Shown piece after piece: positions 10,580 through 21,069 of a stretch of DNA of 64,000 nucleotides (position 1 is its first letter; every line of letters starts with the position of its first letter). This DNA is from Schistosoma haematobium (Eukaryota; Platyhelminthes; Trematoda; Strigeidida; Schistosomatidae), in the NCBI RefSeq assembly GCF_000699445.3, contig NC_067196.1, positions 60,641,364-60,705,363 on the forward strand, in the 5' to 3' direction. A program made the translations under genes and the position numbers. The notes under the pieces were generated by a model that saw only the letters and a program-made list of their open reading frames with translations, searched no databases and was not told the DNA's origin.

Positions 10580-12051
10580 TCATCAAACCGAAGTTGTGGT
10601 TTGTATGAGTTTGATTTTGTACTGCGAAATTCCTCATGAAATTGATACACATGTAATCTGGAGATAGTTTCCATTGGAAAATGAAATCGATTGCATCACT
10701 AAAAACATGTAGTACTGATTCCTTAACTCATAATGCTTTACAAAATTTGAACAAATGAGTCGGTGGTAATACGACCGAAGCGTAACGCTAAGTTTAAAGT
10801 AAATACAGAAATGAGACTTTTGGAATATTGCGAACTTCTAAAATAGGTGTGGCAAGTATTTGTGAATTGTGAGTTTATCAAATCAGAATAAAAAAAGGAT
10901 AGAGTCACATCAATTTGGGAATTTACTAGGAATCATTAAGGGCATATTAAACGATATTTTTCACAATGTAATGATTCTTTCAACTAATCATAGATATCTC
11001 CTAACAATTATCATTCATTGTAATCGTTGTAAGTAGCAGTTGTGCATATATGATGTGGAATTGGTGAAAAAGATAAATGAACTAAATTTCGCTCCACAAA
11101 GTTCACTTTATAGTCGGCGTCTTCGAATGATTATAGTCAAACAATCACAGAAAACCTGAAACTTTTAAACAGCTGTTTCGTAATTGTATAGAACTCTCTA
11201 GAACTGTACACTTACAATTCCGTTGGAGGTCGAACACATGAAATTGAGGTCTCGGAACGAGTAGTTAACCCTTCAATCATTTAATCGTATCCGATAGTTT
11301 ACATTTCTAACTGCATTTAGTTTACGATATTACTTAACCGTCTTCCAACATCATTCGTTGATAACTGCCTCACACTCAACATGGTTTGACTCCGCTGTCA
11401 CTCCATTGGTCTAATGATTAGGCTACGCCTACTCTCCGGTTGGATAGCTGTTGCTTACTGCTAAAGAGTCCTATACTAGTATGAAACACTTGTTCATTAC
11501 TTCTTGGTCTTCAAGAATTATTAAACTAAAAGCACTCCATGACGTTAACTATAAAATTAAAAAATCTAAACAAACCCGGCTATATAATAATAAATCTAAT
11601 TTTCCTGACATTGTTCATAAAAGTTTAACACAATATAATGTATTTTTTAAGAGGTAAAGGTGATTTGACTTAGACATGTGAACATTCTAAATAAACTAAA
11701 TAATGACCTATTCGAAAAGATTTTTCATCCCTTCAAACCGAATAAGGGCAAACTCTTAATTCTTATTCGTTGCTTTTGTTATGTTCTTATAAGAAATGTT
11801 CCGATCATCATCATCATCATTGTCAATAACCATCAGTCTGTATGATAACTTTCATGGTGTTGGAGCCCAAAGTTCAATTGAATGATGGAAAAACAAAAAA
11901 AGGACGACCAAGATATTCATTTAAAAGAAAGAAAATAATTGAAAGTAGTCGTGACCTCTACCATTCATTGTAAATATAACTGTCCAATCAAATTCGTTCA
12001 TTATTTATCTATGGGTTGATTAATAATAGTGTAGATTAATTTTTTCGATAG
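10580..12051. other. AT-rich DNA, no gene recognised
   Basis: A short (ATC)n run lies near 11805-11820. The 68-codon frame at 11451-11657 has no recognisable domain. I see no repeat shared with other parts of the window. Confidence 0.4.
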
Positions 12052-12326
12052 GGATTCCAACCAGTCTTCTTAACAGATTGATAAATATTATAGCAATTCT
12101 AGAGAGAATAACTATTCTTTATAGATTTGATATTATAGAAATCCATTGTGTTATTCCACATGAACTAATGGAATTTTTAATTGTATTAGTTAAACAATTC
12201 TTGATAATGACGTCAGAATATGAATCGGCAACTAACAATAACAACGAAAACTCTATTATAAAGAGTACTTTTAGTCAAATGAAAATAATTTACATTAGAC
12301 CAATAGTTTATTCCTGTTTTCAATAA
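12052..12326 (+). CDS. Possible host exon (weak)
   Basis: An open stretch follows a pyrimidine-rich run ending in TTTTTTCGATAG, which resembles a splice acceptor. The frame then reads through a leucine/isoleucine-rich segment (IGIPTSLLNRLINII, later PHELMEFLIVLVKQF) before an Asn-rich part and a stop at 12324-12326. The composition looks more protein-like than other short frames here, but no family is recognised, no neighbouring exon was found, and AT-rich DNA gives similar frames by chance. Low confidence. Confidence 0.2.
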
Positions 12327-12534
12327 TACACAGCTATTTATATTTATATTATAAACAATCACTCAGTGTTAACAGATTTGTGATTTATTCTGGGGTTTTT
12401 TTCAACAGTTAAATGGCGGAGATTAGTAGTTGGTATACACGTAATAGCATAGATGAACACACAAACAGACATACTAAGTATTACCTTAAATATTTGTAAA
12501 AACATTAAGAAATATATTGACATTGTTTATTAAT

Positions 12535-12655
12535 TATTCGGTTGATTGAGAAAGCATATGAAGCTTATTCAATACAATAACAATAATAATGACACTATAA
12601 CTACAGGTATAATTGTGCCACACACATATATACACTCACTCATTCACTGACTGAC
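12535..12655 (+). repeat. Inverted repeat, left arm (121 bp)
   Basis: This stretch is, base for base as far as I can read, the reverse complement of 13546-13666, about 890 bp away. It runs smoothly into unrelated AT-rich sequence on both sides and shows no flanking duplication. It therefore looks like the original (donor) location, the other being the copy. Confidence 0.85.
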
Positions 12656-13447
12656 ATACATATATTTAGGCGAAGAGAAAAATGGAGAAAGTACTGCACC
12701 CAACTGTGTATACACAGTACATCAACACATAAACTTACTGATACACATTGTTATTATTATTGCCATGATTAACATCATCACAATTAACATCGTAGTAAGT
12801 TGAATAGGATTACGTTATTCGTCATTTGAGAAGATCAACACTGCTGGATGACGATTTTAATGATGCTGGTGGGGAATGTTTTAGTGATCTTAGGAATATA
12901 ATAATAATGATATTATTATTATTGATTATTTGGTGGAAAAGTTGTTTTATTGTTATTATAAACATTCTATATTCACAGTTTGAACAAGAACAGATCACAG
13001 AGATTTTCCGCCACACTACTGTATAAACACAAACATGAAAGATGAGTATATTGTGATTTTGTCCTAGAGTTAATACATATTACTATTTAACTTAATTGAT
13101 AAATTTACGCTATTGAAGAGAATTAAAGTTTTCTATGTCATTGAATGAAGTATCATTTAATGAATAAACATAATAAAGGGAAATATAGTCATAGAATTGA
13201 TTTATACAGGAAATATTTTAGTAATCTTTATGTTTACTCTTTTATATCATTGAGTTATGTCAGAAAATTGTCTGTATGAATGTAGTTGTTTTCGTGAAGA
13301 TGCCACCCATAAAGCTTTCATCAATTATTTTTTCTTAAATAACATCGTCCGTACAGAACTTAAAAAGAAATAACCATAGGTTATTCTTTTATCCATAGAA
13401 TTTACTATGAAGTTGAGATAGTGAAGATTTGTAGCTCAGGTGGATGA
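12656..13447. other. AT-rich DNA with a decayed relative of the palindrome arm
   Basis: The segment at about 13290-13365 (AAAGCTTTCATCAATT, then AACATCGTCCGTACAGAACTT) resembles the palindrome arm at 13490-13533 and may be an older copy of the same repeat. Overlapping short frames at 12822-13026 lie on both strands and are not convincing genes. Confidence 0.4.
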
Positions 13448-13755
13448 TTTTGGTGGAGTTTTGTTCTCTGAGCTGGATGGTTTGGTCGTGGAGCTTTCAT
13501 CATTCTTCTGAACGACATCATCAGCACAAACTTCAGATATCTGAAGTCAGTCAGTGAATGAGTGAGTGTATATATGTGTGTGGCACAATTATACCTGTAG
13601 TTATAGTGTCATTATTATTGTTATTGTATTGAATAAGCTTCATATGCTTTCTCAATCAACCGAATATCTGAAGTTTGTGCTGATGATGTCGTTCAGATGA
13701 ACGATGAAAGCTCCACGACCAAACCAACCAGCTCAGAGAACAAAACTCCACCAAA
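13448..13755. repeat. Palindromic repeat with central 117-bp insert
   Basis: The arms 13448-13540 and 13664-13755 are inverted copies of each other with about three mismatches (near 13476, 13502 and 13506 in the left arm). The original centre appears to be the self-complementary CTTCAGATATCTGAAG (13531-13546). A segment at 13547-13663 interrupts it and is bounded by the 10-bp direct repeat ATATCTGAAG (13537-13546 and 13664-13673). The arms carry no protein signature. They may be a foldback or MITE-like element. An extruded hairpin of this kind would be a fragile site. Confidence 0.8.
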
Positions 13756-14234
13756 ACTACTATGAAGTGTACACCGAGAAAATTTAAAAAATCATCTCTT
13801 TCCAAAGTCTTCATTGACATTGCTGTCTAGAAACACAAGAAAAGCTTGACACTAGAGAATGCAACTTCACTGAAATCATCATTTTCAAACAAAAATGTCT
13901 CCCACCAATATTGAATATTGCTACGATTATGTTTTGGTCAGTGCCCGATTGATGATTACTCGTGAAGATTAAATGGATGATGTAAAGCTCATCCTTAAGA
14001 TGAAAATATATCAGATGACAAAATAACTACCAAGCAAACAAAGTTTATCGATTTTGCATAAACCCACACAATTATTTATTTGCAAAATAATTGACACAAA
14101 AATGAACATAATCAGAAATTATCTTGATAAAGTTTGAATCTTCTCGTTGTCGATAGATTAAGGACTACAATTGGCCAGTCTTTTTTTGATATGTGCATCG
14201 TTAGCTAAGTACCTTGATACTGCCATCAACTCAC
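13756..14234. other. AT-rich DNA, no gene recognised
   Basis: No domain, repeat match or RNA gene was recognised in this stretch. Confidence 0.4.
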
Positions 14235-14395
14235 AAATTTTCGAGTAGAGTTAGAAATGGAAATCACGCTCTTCCTGTTTGGGAATTTTCAACTAGATGC
14301 AGTCTCATCCTAGTGTTAATGTTTACGTTTGGATTCGAACTTACTACCTTTCGCTTTAAATGTCTATCGATTTGTTCGCTGATCTGCTGAGTTCA
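14235..14395 (-). mobile_element. Decayed Sm-alpha-type retroposon, minus strand
   Basis: Read on the minus strand, the order matches the Sm-alpha-type copy at 63262: GACATTTAAAGCGAAAGG, a B-box-like AGTTCGAATCC, then a hammerhead-region relic (TTCCCAAACAGGAAGA) and TGATTTCCATTTCTAAC. The CUGANGA and GAAA boxes are lost, so the ribozyme is dead. Confidence 0.5.
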
Positions 14396-14396
14396 G

Positions 14397-14640
14397 AAGG
14401 ACACTAAATTTTCTGGCATAAATAGATTTCTTCTCATTTCTATGGGTTTGAATCGTTTGAATCGTCATCCAATCAGAAATGTGACACATGACGTTTAAAT
14501 TTCTAGATGTTTCTGAGAAACGTCTATTGAGTGCTAATTGGATGAGATGTTTTCCAGAGTTTTCAAGGCTCCTTTGGGCTTTCTTCGAGGGATTTTCTGG
14601 ATCTTCCTAATATACAGTCATTAATGTCAAAAAGACTAGA
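14397..14640 (-). repeat. Family F repeat, LTR-like
   Basis: On the minus strand this segment shares its order of motifs with the block at 60890-61375: TCCAGAAAATCCCTCGAAG, AAAACATCTCATCCAATTAG and a TCACATTTCTG region. Similarity over about 130 bp at two distant loci indicates a dispersed element. The longer copy has features of an LTR. Here only part is kept, and an Sm-alpha fragment lies directly beyond it. Confidence 0.45.
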
Positions 14641-14734
14641 TTCAAACCTTTACAAATAAAACAAAATTCACCCCTGAAGCATAAGCTGTTATCTGTCTGG
14701 ACTCAGTAGCCCACTAGGTAACGCGTTGATGCTT

Positions 14735-14808
14735 GATAGTTGAGATCATGAGTCAATTAAAGTTAGACCACCATGGAAAACCTGGAAGAACTGAACGGCT
14801 GTTTCAAC
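14735..14808 (-). mobile_element. Hammerhead SINE, inverted 3-prime fragment
   Basis: On the minus strand this matches the SINE 3-prime half from the GAAAC of the ribozyme through CCATGGTGGTCTAAC to GAGTCAATT-complement and the tail. It directly abuts the head of a plus-strand copy, giving an inverted pair. Confidence 0.75.
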
Positions 14809-15199
14809 ATATGGCCACTAGTGACTAGACTCATGAGGTATTTCCTGGAGTTCTAGTGAGAAGCAGTGACCAGTGGAGTTCAACTAGGTCAATTTTGAGA
14901 TAGTAACTCATTGAAGACAATGGTGGATGTGTCGCTCGATTTCGTGGATTGGTTGAAGTTAGACATTAACACCGTTGGATGCCGGCCGGCGCAGTGGTCT
15001 AGTGGATAAGCGCTCGCGCGTGAGACCGATAGGTCCTGGGTCTGAATCTCGCGAGGCGGGATCGTTGATGCGCACTACTAAGGAGTTCCATAATAGGACG
15101 AAACGGCCGTCCAGTGTTTCCAGGTTTTCCATAGTGGTCTAACTTCAATCGACTCATGATCTCAACCATGGAAATTACCATAATATCCACAAAACCCCT
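14809..15199 (+). mobile_element. Hammerhead SINE, near-complete
   Basis: The copy has the 5-prime module (GGCCACTAGTGACTAG, then CTAGTGAGAAGC), a variant linker (GGTGGATGTGTCGCTCGATT), the tRNA-like part (CAGTGGTCTAGTGGATAAGC at 14992-15011; B-box-like region near 15038), a hammerhead at 15072-15117, and a tail ending AATATCCACAAAACCCC. The linker and tail mark a subfamily shared with the copy at 33055 and distinct from the one at 4701, 21962 and 57530. Confidence 0.82.
15072..15117 (+). ncRNA. Hammerhead ribozyme, one core change
   Basis: GAAA, stem III ACGG/CCGT and cleavage triplet GTC are intact. The first core box reads CTAAGGAG instead of CTGANGAG, a change at a catalytic G. Stem I pairs GCACTA with CAGTGT imperfectly. 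Probably inactive. Confidence 0.7.
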
Positions 15200-15429
15200 T
15201 CTGATGCAAATAAATAAATATGATGTATCGATTCAACAAACTAGTTACACATACGAAACAAATAAAATATTTTTAAATAACTGTTGAAATCTTAGTACAG
15301 TAAAATGCCAACTCGTGATATAGGGTGGTGAAACTATTCAGTGGGCAATCAATTATCAATGTTAACTTATTAGTTACAGATGAAAATTAAACAAATATTC
15401 ACATATAGACTGTATTCTTCACAGATTTA

Positions 15430-15735
15430 TCTTTGAAAGGCAAGTTGATTTGCAACTGGGTGATCATTGGGTAGTGACTAATGTCATATATATTACCTCT
15501 TTGTTAGTGCAGATCGAATCCTATTGAAAAAGTTGCAATGTGGTCACTAGTCTAAATGATTTGACATCTAGTGCACTATGTTGATGTGCAATGTGGTGGT
15601 TGCAGGTAATCGACAAGGAACCCTGGACCTAGGTGACATGCTGTTTGACACTTATCAACAAGATGTATCTGAGCGGGGAAAATGTATTTCCATTTAGTTC
15701 TTCATCAAGGCTCTACACTAATGTATAGGTTATAT
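15430..15735 (-). mobile_element. Penelope-like 3-prime terminal region (pseudo-LTR), decayed
   Basis: A GC-richer block lies downstream (minus-strand sense) of the Penelope-like coding remnant at 16090-17165. It contains a hammerhead-like layout at about 15625-15665. Hammerhead motifs in the terminal repeats of Penelope-like elements are established in several animals, and the position and strand fit. The element boundary is not sharply visible. Confidence 0.45.
15625..15665 (-). ncRNA. Degenerate hammerhead of Penelope type
   Basis: Minus strand: a first core box TTGATAAG (expected CTGANGAG), a weak stem II, GTCA in place of GAAA, then a self-complementary stem III ACCTAGGT and the triplet GTC followed by CAGGG. 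Stem I CTTG/CAGG can still pair. The lost GAAA makes it inactive. Confidence 0.45.
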
Positions 15736-16089
15736 AAGTGAGTAGAAAGACGATACTAATGAGATGTTGGTGAGTCAGTTTAAAAAAATAATAATCGGTT
15801 AGTTACACAATTTTTTAAACATTAGGATTAAAAATAAAGTGAATTTTTATAATCGGTTAATTGTTACAAATGGTTACATAATTAATATTGGATGTTAATA
15901 TAAATGTTTTTTTGTTATCTGTGAAATTGATGATAAGTAATGAGTAGGACGGATGCAGTGAAAATTAGATAATACGAATAATAAATAGGTTATTTAAGAT
16001 TAGAACTAAGAATTGAAATTGTAATGAAATTAAAGTTCAGAAATCTTTTTTAAGAGAAGGGAAAGAAGAGTTTTTAAATATTTAATGGT

Positions 16090-17165
16090 ATCTAAGTAGA
16101 AAGCCATGGTATATTCAAAAGTTTTATAAACTTTTTCTGTAGATAAAGGTTAGGTTTTTTGTTCTGTATTCCTAGGGTTTCTACTATATGTAAGAGTTGG
16201 ATTCTGGAACCATAGGGTAGATTCGGTGAGATTTTATAAATAACTTTACACACTGGAGTTATATCTAAGTGGTAATCGGTATCGACTAAATGCACCAAGA
16301 TAGAGCTCGTTATTACTTTCTTTTTCCCTTTGGTCAACCATAAAGGGTGATGTCCAGAAATACGATGATGTACTTGTCTAATTGTGCGCCCAATATAACT
16401 AGCTCCACAGGAGTAGTTGGAATTATAAATATACGTACAGGAAGAAGAACTAGGCAATTTATGCTTAGGTCGTGAAATCACTATTAGATGGATGAAGAAA
16501 GTAGCACATAATCTCGCTGCACTGAATGTACGTTCTAAGACTTTTTGTATACGTCCAGTTACTATTTCGCTGAATACATCACTTTTGAACTAGTTTCAAG
16601 AATATTTACTAATTTGGTACCATCGATGATTTTGTTTCAGGCTTAGTTGCAGACATATGTTTGGTTAAGAATATTGATGAGTATCCATCCTTACGTCATA
16701 AATCCTGAATAAGTCTTAGTTCCTATTACAGACTGTCCCCAAAACAAATAATTTTGGCTCTGTGGGTGAAGCACTTGATTAAGTTTCTCTTATATTGTAA
16801 TGGGACAAAGTTAGAAAAGTGTGCATATTGGCTTTGTGTAGTGGATTTACGATAAACACCTCTTTTTATGGACCCATCAGTTCTCGTCAATAGGACGTCT
16901 ACGACGGAGATAGCGTCATACTTATTTCTTTCTATTGTGAAGATAATTGCCTAATGGACTTTTTTAAATGTTTTTAGTAGGGATTGAGCTTCGATATTGT
17001 TTTTCGTAACTATAAATGTCATTCATGTAGCGACAATAAAATTCTAGTTTACCTATCACTCTTTTTGAATGACCGTTTTCCAGAAAGAAATCAGCTAGGA
17101 TTAGACCTAGTGGTGATCCCATAGATTGATCTTAGTTGAGATCAAAATTAGGAGGCAATAAACAT
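16090..17165 (-). pseudogene. Penelope-like element: RT and GIY-YIG remnant
   Basis: On the minus strand the translation starts mid reverse transcriptase with CLLPPNFDLN, stop, DQSMGSPLGLILADFFLEN, then YCRYMNDIY. The last is the YxDD catalytic box with the first Asp changed to Asn (codon within 17019-17027). After a frameshift it reads GSIKRGVYRKSTT and YAHFSNFVPLQYKRNLIKC, typical of the Penelope RT thumb. The terminal 129-residue open frame (16092-16481) holds a GIY-YIG endonuclease domain: Cys25, then ASYIGRTIRQVHHRISGH at 27-44 and later HLVDTDYHLD. Multiple frameshifts, stops and the mutated catalytic site show it is dead. The 5-prime part is missing and meets a SINE fragment at 17179. 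Confidence 0.85.
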
Positions 17166-17178
17166 TTGTTTCGTCTTA

Positions 17179-17270
17179 GTATGGGACTCCTTAGCAGTGC
17201 GCACTCACGACCACATTAGTAACCGAATCAACAATCTTCAGGTCACGCATCGAACGCTTAACTATTAAAA
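17179..17270 (-). mobile_element. Hammerhead SINE fragment fused to Penelope-like remnant
   Basis: On the minus strand: TAGTTAAGCGTTCGATGCG, then GTGCGCACTGCTAAGGAGTC, ending at the GACGAAAC of the ribozyme. The tRNA-like portion is rearranged. The break at GAAAC coincides with the start of the Penelope-like coding remnant. One element may have inserted into the other, or the two were joined by deletion. Confidence 0.65.
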
Positions 17271-17274
17271 CTAC

Positions 17275-18284
17275 TAATAGAAATTTCAACGTCAACCTAT
17301 TTTTGATATAAGTCAACGATTATCTAATGGCATATGGCGTATATTTTTTTCTTCTTGACATATTTGAAACCCCTCAGTCACAATTTAACACTGAAATTCC
17401 AGAAACATGTTAACTTAAGTTACTAGTGGGCTGATTAATATAGTTGAGGGGGATTGATTGTCTGGAGACTGATTTGATTTAAAGGCTCTTCCAATTAAAC
17501 ACTCATATAATTTCAAGTTTCATCAAGTATGTTCTTATCACTCTCAGAATCAATGCAAGTTCATATAAAAAATCACAATTGGATCTTAGACATTTTATTT
17601 TCATTCAAATATTTCAATATTGTCTACTCTACAGTCCATAATAAGATGGAATTCACAGGTCACCTTACTAATAGAATTTAACTATTATTCAAATGTTTTC
17701 TACTTACTTTGTAACTCATAGTTTATAGTAAATATTATTAAAAATATTTCACTGAATAGTTTTGTTTAGTTATTTATAAATTCTGCTTTCATAAACTTTG
17801 AATGTGTTATGTCCGGTCGATTAAACGCTACTTGCTATGTCTAGTCGTCACTGATTGTTATGTCGGAAACGTTTAATCACTTATACTCGGAAAGAGGGAC
17901 CTCCACAAATTCCCACGATGCGAAAGTAAGAACACAAGACTGGTATGAGTGAAGATTGATTAATCCCCAAAACATGACGACAACTCTAGCAGGAGATACA
18001 CTCATTTATATATTGATTGTACACCCAATTGATTAATAAGTAGAATGAAATTACATCTTTGAAAAATACTTAGGGTTATAACAAATCATATGCTGAGTAT
18101 AGTTCATGTTAACTTAATACAATTTTATGTCATTACTACATGTGATAAAATATAGAATACACTATTTTAGTAAAAAAAGAACCCGTCATGACTTTTATAT
18201 GAAGGAAGTTTGGAGAATTCGGGGTTACAGATAAAATTCTGAACAATAACAAAATCTCAATGTAAAATGTAGGTGAAAAAATGA
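17275..18284. other. AT-rich DNA, no gene recognised
   Basis: A moderately GC-richer patch at 17810-17990 is unlike its flanks but matches nothing else in the window. Confidence 0.4.
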
Positions 18285-18536
18285 TGGACGGTCGCGCAAT
18301 ATTGTGGATTGGTTGAAGTTGCACAATAACAGCGCTGAATACCGGCTCAATGGTCTAGAGATCGAAGGTCCTGGGCCTGAGTCCCGCGTGTGGAATCGCG
18401 AATGCGCACTGTCGAGGATTCCCATGCAATAACGAAAAGACCATCCAGTGCTCCCAATTTTCCGATGGTAATCTAACATTGATCCATTCATGATATCAAT
18501 CTAAACTCAACAATCTCCATAACCCTATACTGAAAA
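18285..18536 (+). mobile_element. Hammerhead SINE, decayed
   Basis: The linker (GGTCGCGCAATATTGTGG), tRNA-like region (CCGGCTCAATGGTCTAGAG; GGTCCTGGGCCTGAGTCCC), hammerhead zone (GCGCACTGTCGAGGATTCCC to AACGAAAAGACCATCCAGTGC) and tail (CTCAACAATCTCCATAACCC) are in the standard order. The ribozyme core is altered (TGTCGAGG) and the cleavage triplet reads ATC. Confidence 0.75.
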
Positions 18537-19332
18537 AATAAACAATGAACTATTGAGTAAACAACAACGATATGTTTCTGTGTGTTGATTCCTTTGAAAA
18601 AAACACATACCTTTTCAATGTGTAATTGGCGACATAAGAAATAAGATATGCCTAGAAAGATAAGTTTGAAAATTTGCGTAAACACTATTGTTTACAACTA
18701 TATTGGACTAAATTAGTTGATGATAAATAATCATATGATTAGATTCAATTCATCACGTCATCATATCATGATTTAGAATAGATGTTTACGAGTGTTATTA
18801 CCAATATTAATAACAGCACAAATTCAAAAGTTTATTGTCTTTTGATTATGATCAGTTATGATTTAGTGATTGATTTTCATGGATTGGAAGATATAATTGA
18901 GGAAAGATTCGTAAAGGATTTGAAGCTGAAAAGTATCTTGATATATATTCTATCTCCGTATTTACATAGTCTGTATAAAATCAAACAGACTAATTTACAC
19001 ATAAACCAATGTTGTCCAAGCTTCATAAGTCCAAATTATAATAGTTTCCTATTTATTTGCATTACAAACTATGAAGTATTCCTTTTCTTATGTGTATGTA
19101 CTTCATTTTGACGTTGCAGTGATTTATGCAATAGTCTTTATCAACCTTACCCAATCATATGTATCCGAGGTTCCGTAAAATTAAAAGAATAGTCAGAATT
19201 CTCGTTCTGTACAAATATAAACATTTACAAAGTCTGTCATAAATAAGGCTGAATAAATATGAACTATATCAGTCGAAAGAAGGAGGCGGAAATAACACAT
19301 GCGTCGAGAAAATGTGCAATAAAATATTGACT
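18537..19332. other. AT-rich DNA, no convincing gene
   Basis: A 109-codon frame at 18782-19111 is the longest non-element frame here. It has no recognisable domain and its composition follows the AT-rich background. Confidence 0.35.
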
Positions 19333-19343
19333 ACTCATAAGTA

Positions 19344-19572
19344 GTTTGTTTTATTCTGGTTAGCATTTTTTAATCAAAGAAATAACTTGGAATCCTGAAG
19401 GGGACCGATCAAGAGAAAGGCTATAGAACATATTGCCTCGAGAACTGCAAGAAAACATCAAAGGGATGGATAGAAACTGGAAACCAGCGGAAAGAATTTC
19501 TCAGTACAGAGTTGAATGGAAAATGCTGGTGGATGGCCTATGACCCTCCAAAGGGGGTAATATGCATGAGTA
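19344..19572 (+). mobile_element. RTE insertion with possible 5-prime inversion
   Basis: The right part (about 19382-19572) matches the last 190 bases of the RTE element: ACTTGGAATCCTGAAG, AGAGAAAGGC, AAAATGCTGGTGGATGGCC and a decayed tail. The left part (19344-19375) matches the RTE leader in reverse orientation (CTGGTTAGC followed by a T run). An 11-bp direct repeat, ACTCATAAGTA, lies at 19333-19343 and 19573-19583. Inverted leader plus forward 3-prime end between target copies resembles twin priming. The tail itself contains GTAA-like units, so the right-hand duplication is less certain. Confidence 0.6.
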
Positions 19573-19589
19573 ACTCATAAGTAACCCAG

Positions 19590-21069
19590 TTAGATAGCAT
19601 TTCAGAAATATGATAAATTCTTATAACAACTTAATATAACCTCCTCCTCTCACCCCCCCACACCCATGTGTCAAACAGAAATGAAAACAGTGTACAAAAT
19701 ATAAAATATAAATCAAACCAATCTTCAAACAGAAACTTACTGAGAATGGTCAAAATATCTTATTTCTCATTACACTTCTTCATATTCAGTTGACAGTATA
19801 TACAATAAAATGTTGTTTAGCATTGTTCCGTGACCTGATACCGTAGAGGTGTCAATCTTCTTTAGAATAATTGAAGAATACTTCCAAACAGGACAACTCT
19901 AAGGTCTCAGGGATACGGAATCTAATGCAAGTTGAATTTCATAAAGTTATATTTAATTGATAGTAACAAAGGACGTCTGTACATCATCATCATCAACTTC
20001 CATATGATCTATAATTTTCAGTTCAAGAAAATAGTGTCAATATTAGTTACCAAAAAAGTATTCATGTTAGAAAAAATGTGAAATTATGAAACTTAATGTA
20101 GACATCATCACTATATAAAGAAATTTTAAGTAGTGAGAACACCACATGATCCTGCTAAAATAACAACAAATACAATCATTTTCATGACAAATTAACAAGA
20201 ATTAAATTTAGTTAATTAAAAGAGTTGGAGATACAATCATCAACTGATGAGTTCCCAGATAGGACGATTCTTCGTTGTTGTTAATCACTACTTCATATAT
20301 AACTTGTAGCTCTCTACAGGGAATTAATTTAGGTATCTGATCAAAAGAAATTGTATACCAACACAACAGCTAATCAAATCAAGTCTTCAGTATCACTAAT
20401 AAGAAGACATAAAACAAATAACTCTCTTGCGATAAATAAAAAAACAACAACTAAATGAATGCATATAACAAATGGCTTCAAATGATCTCGTCATTCTTAA
20501 GATGCCCTCCCCCCCCTATACAATGATACAATTGTAGATATCACTAAATTACCATGAAATACTACTGATTTTTGATGCGAAAATTACCTTACCAATACGT
20601 AGTTATTTGAAGAAAACAAACAATCAATTATTCCATCTGAATTGCGGAAATCATTCTGAAGTAGATAAGTCACTAAATTATATTGATTGAAATTGAACGA
20701 AATTACTGATCAACTCTTGAAAAAGAAAATTATTAAAAAACATACAACACGTGGTACGTATGTTTACAACGATCGGAATTTAAAGTGTTAAAAAACATGA
20801 TCGTTTAATTTGTCAATAATTATGAATCTTTTCATCATAATGTGATGACATTTTTACTTATTTTCATTTTGAGTGTAATGGAAAAAATTAAGTAAATACT
20901 ACTGATATAGTGTATGTCACATAGTTACTAAATACAAGTTTGTATACCCAGCTTTGAGAAATAGTTTTGTTGTGTGAAAATTTGTAGTTAGATTTATTAT
21001 ATTCAACCGTTCTAATAAAAATAAATGGAATAAGGTTTATTCAAATCTGTTACTTGATGGACAAAGATA
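19590..21069. other. AT-rich DNA, no gene recognised
   Basis: Short C-runs occur near 19650 and 20510. I see no domain or repeat match. Confidence 0.4.

Noticed and set aside
18782..19111. 109-codon frame, longest outside mobile elements
   Set aside because: AT-rich composition, no domain, and no splice, promoter or repeat support. Expected by chance in such DNA.
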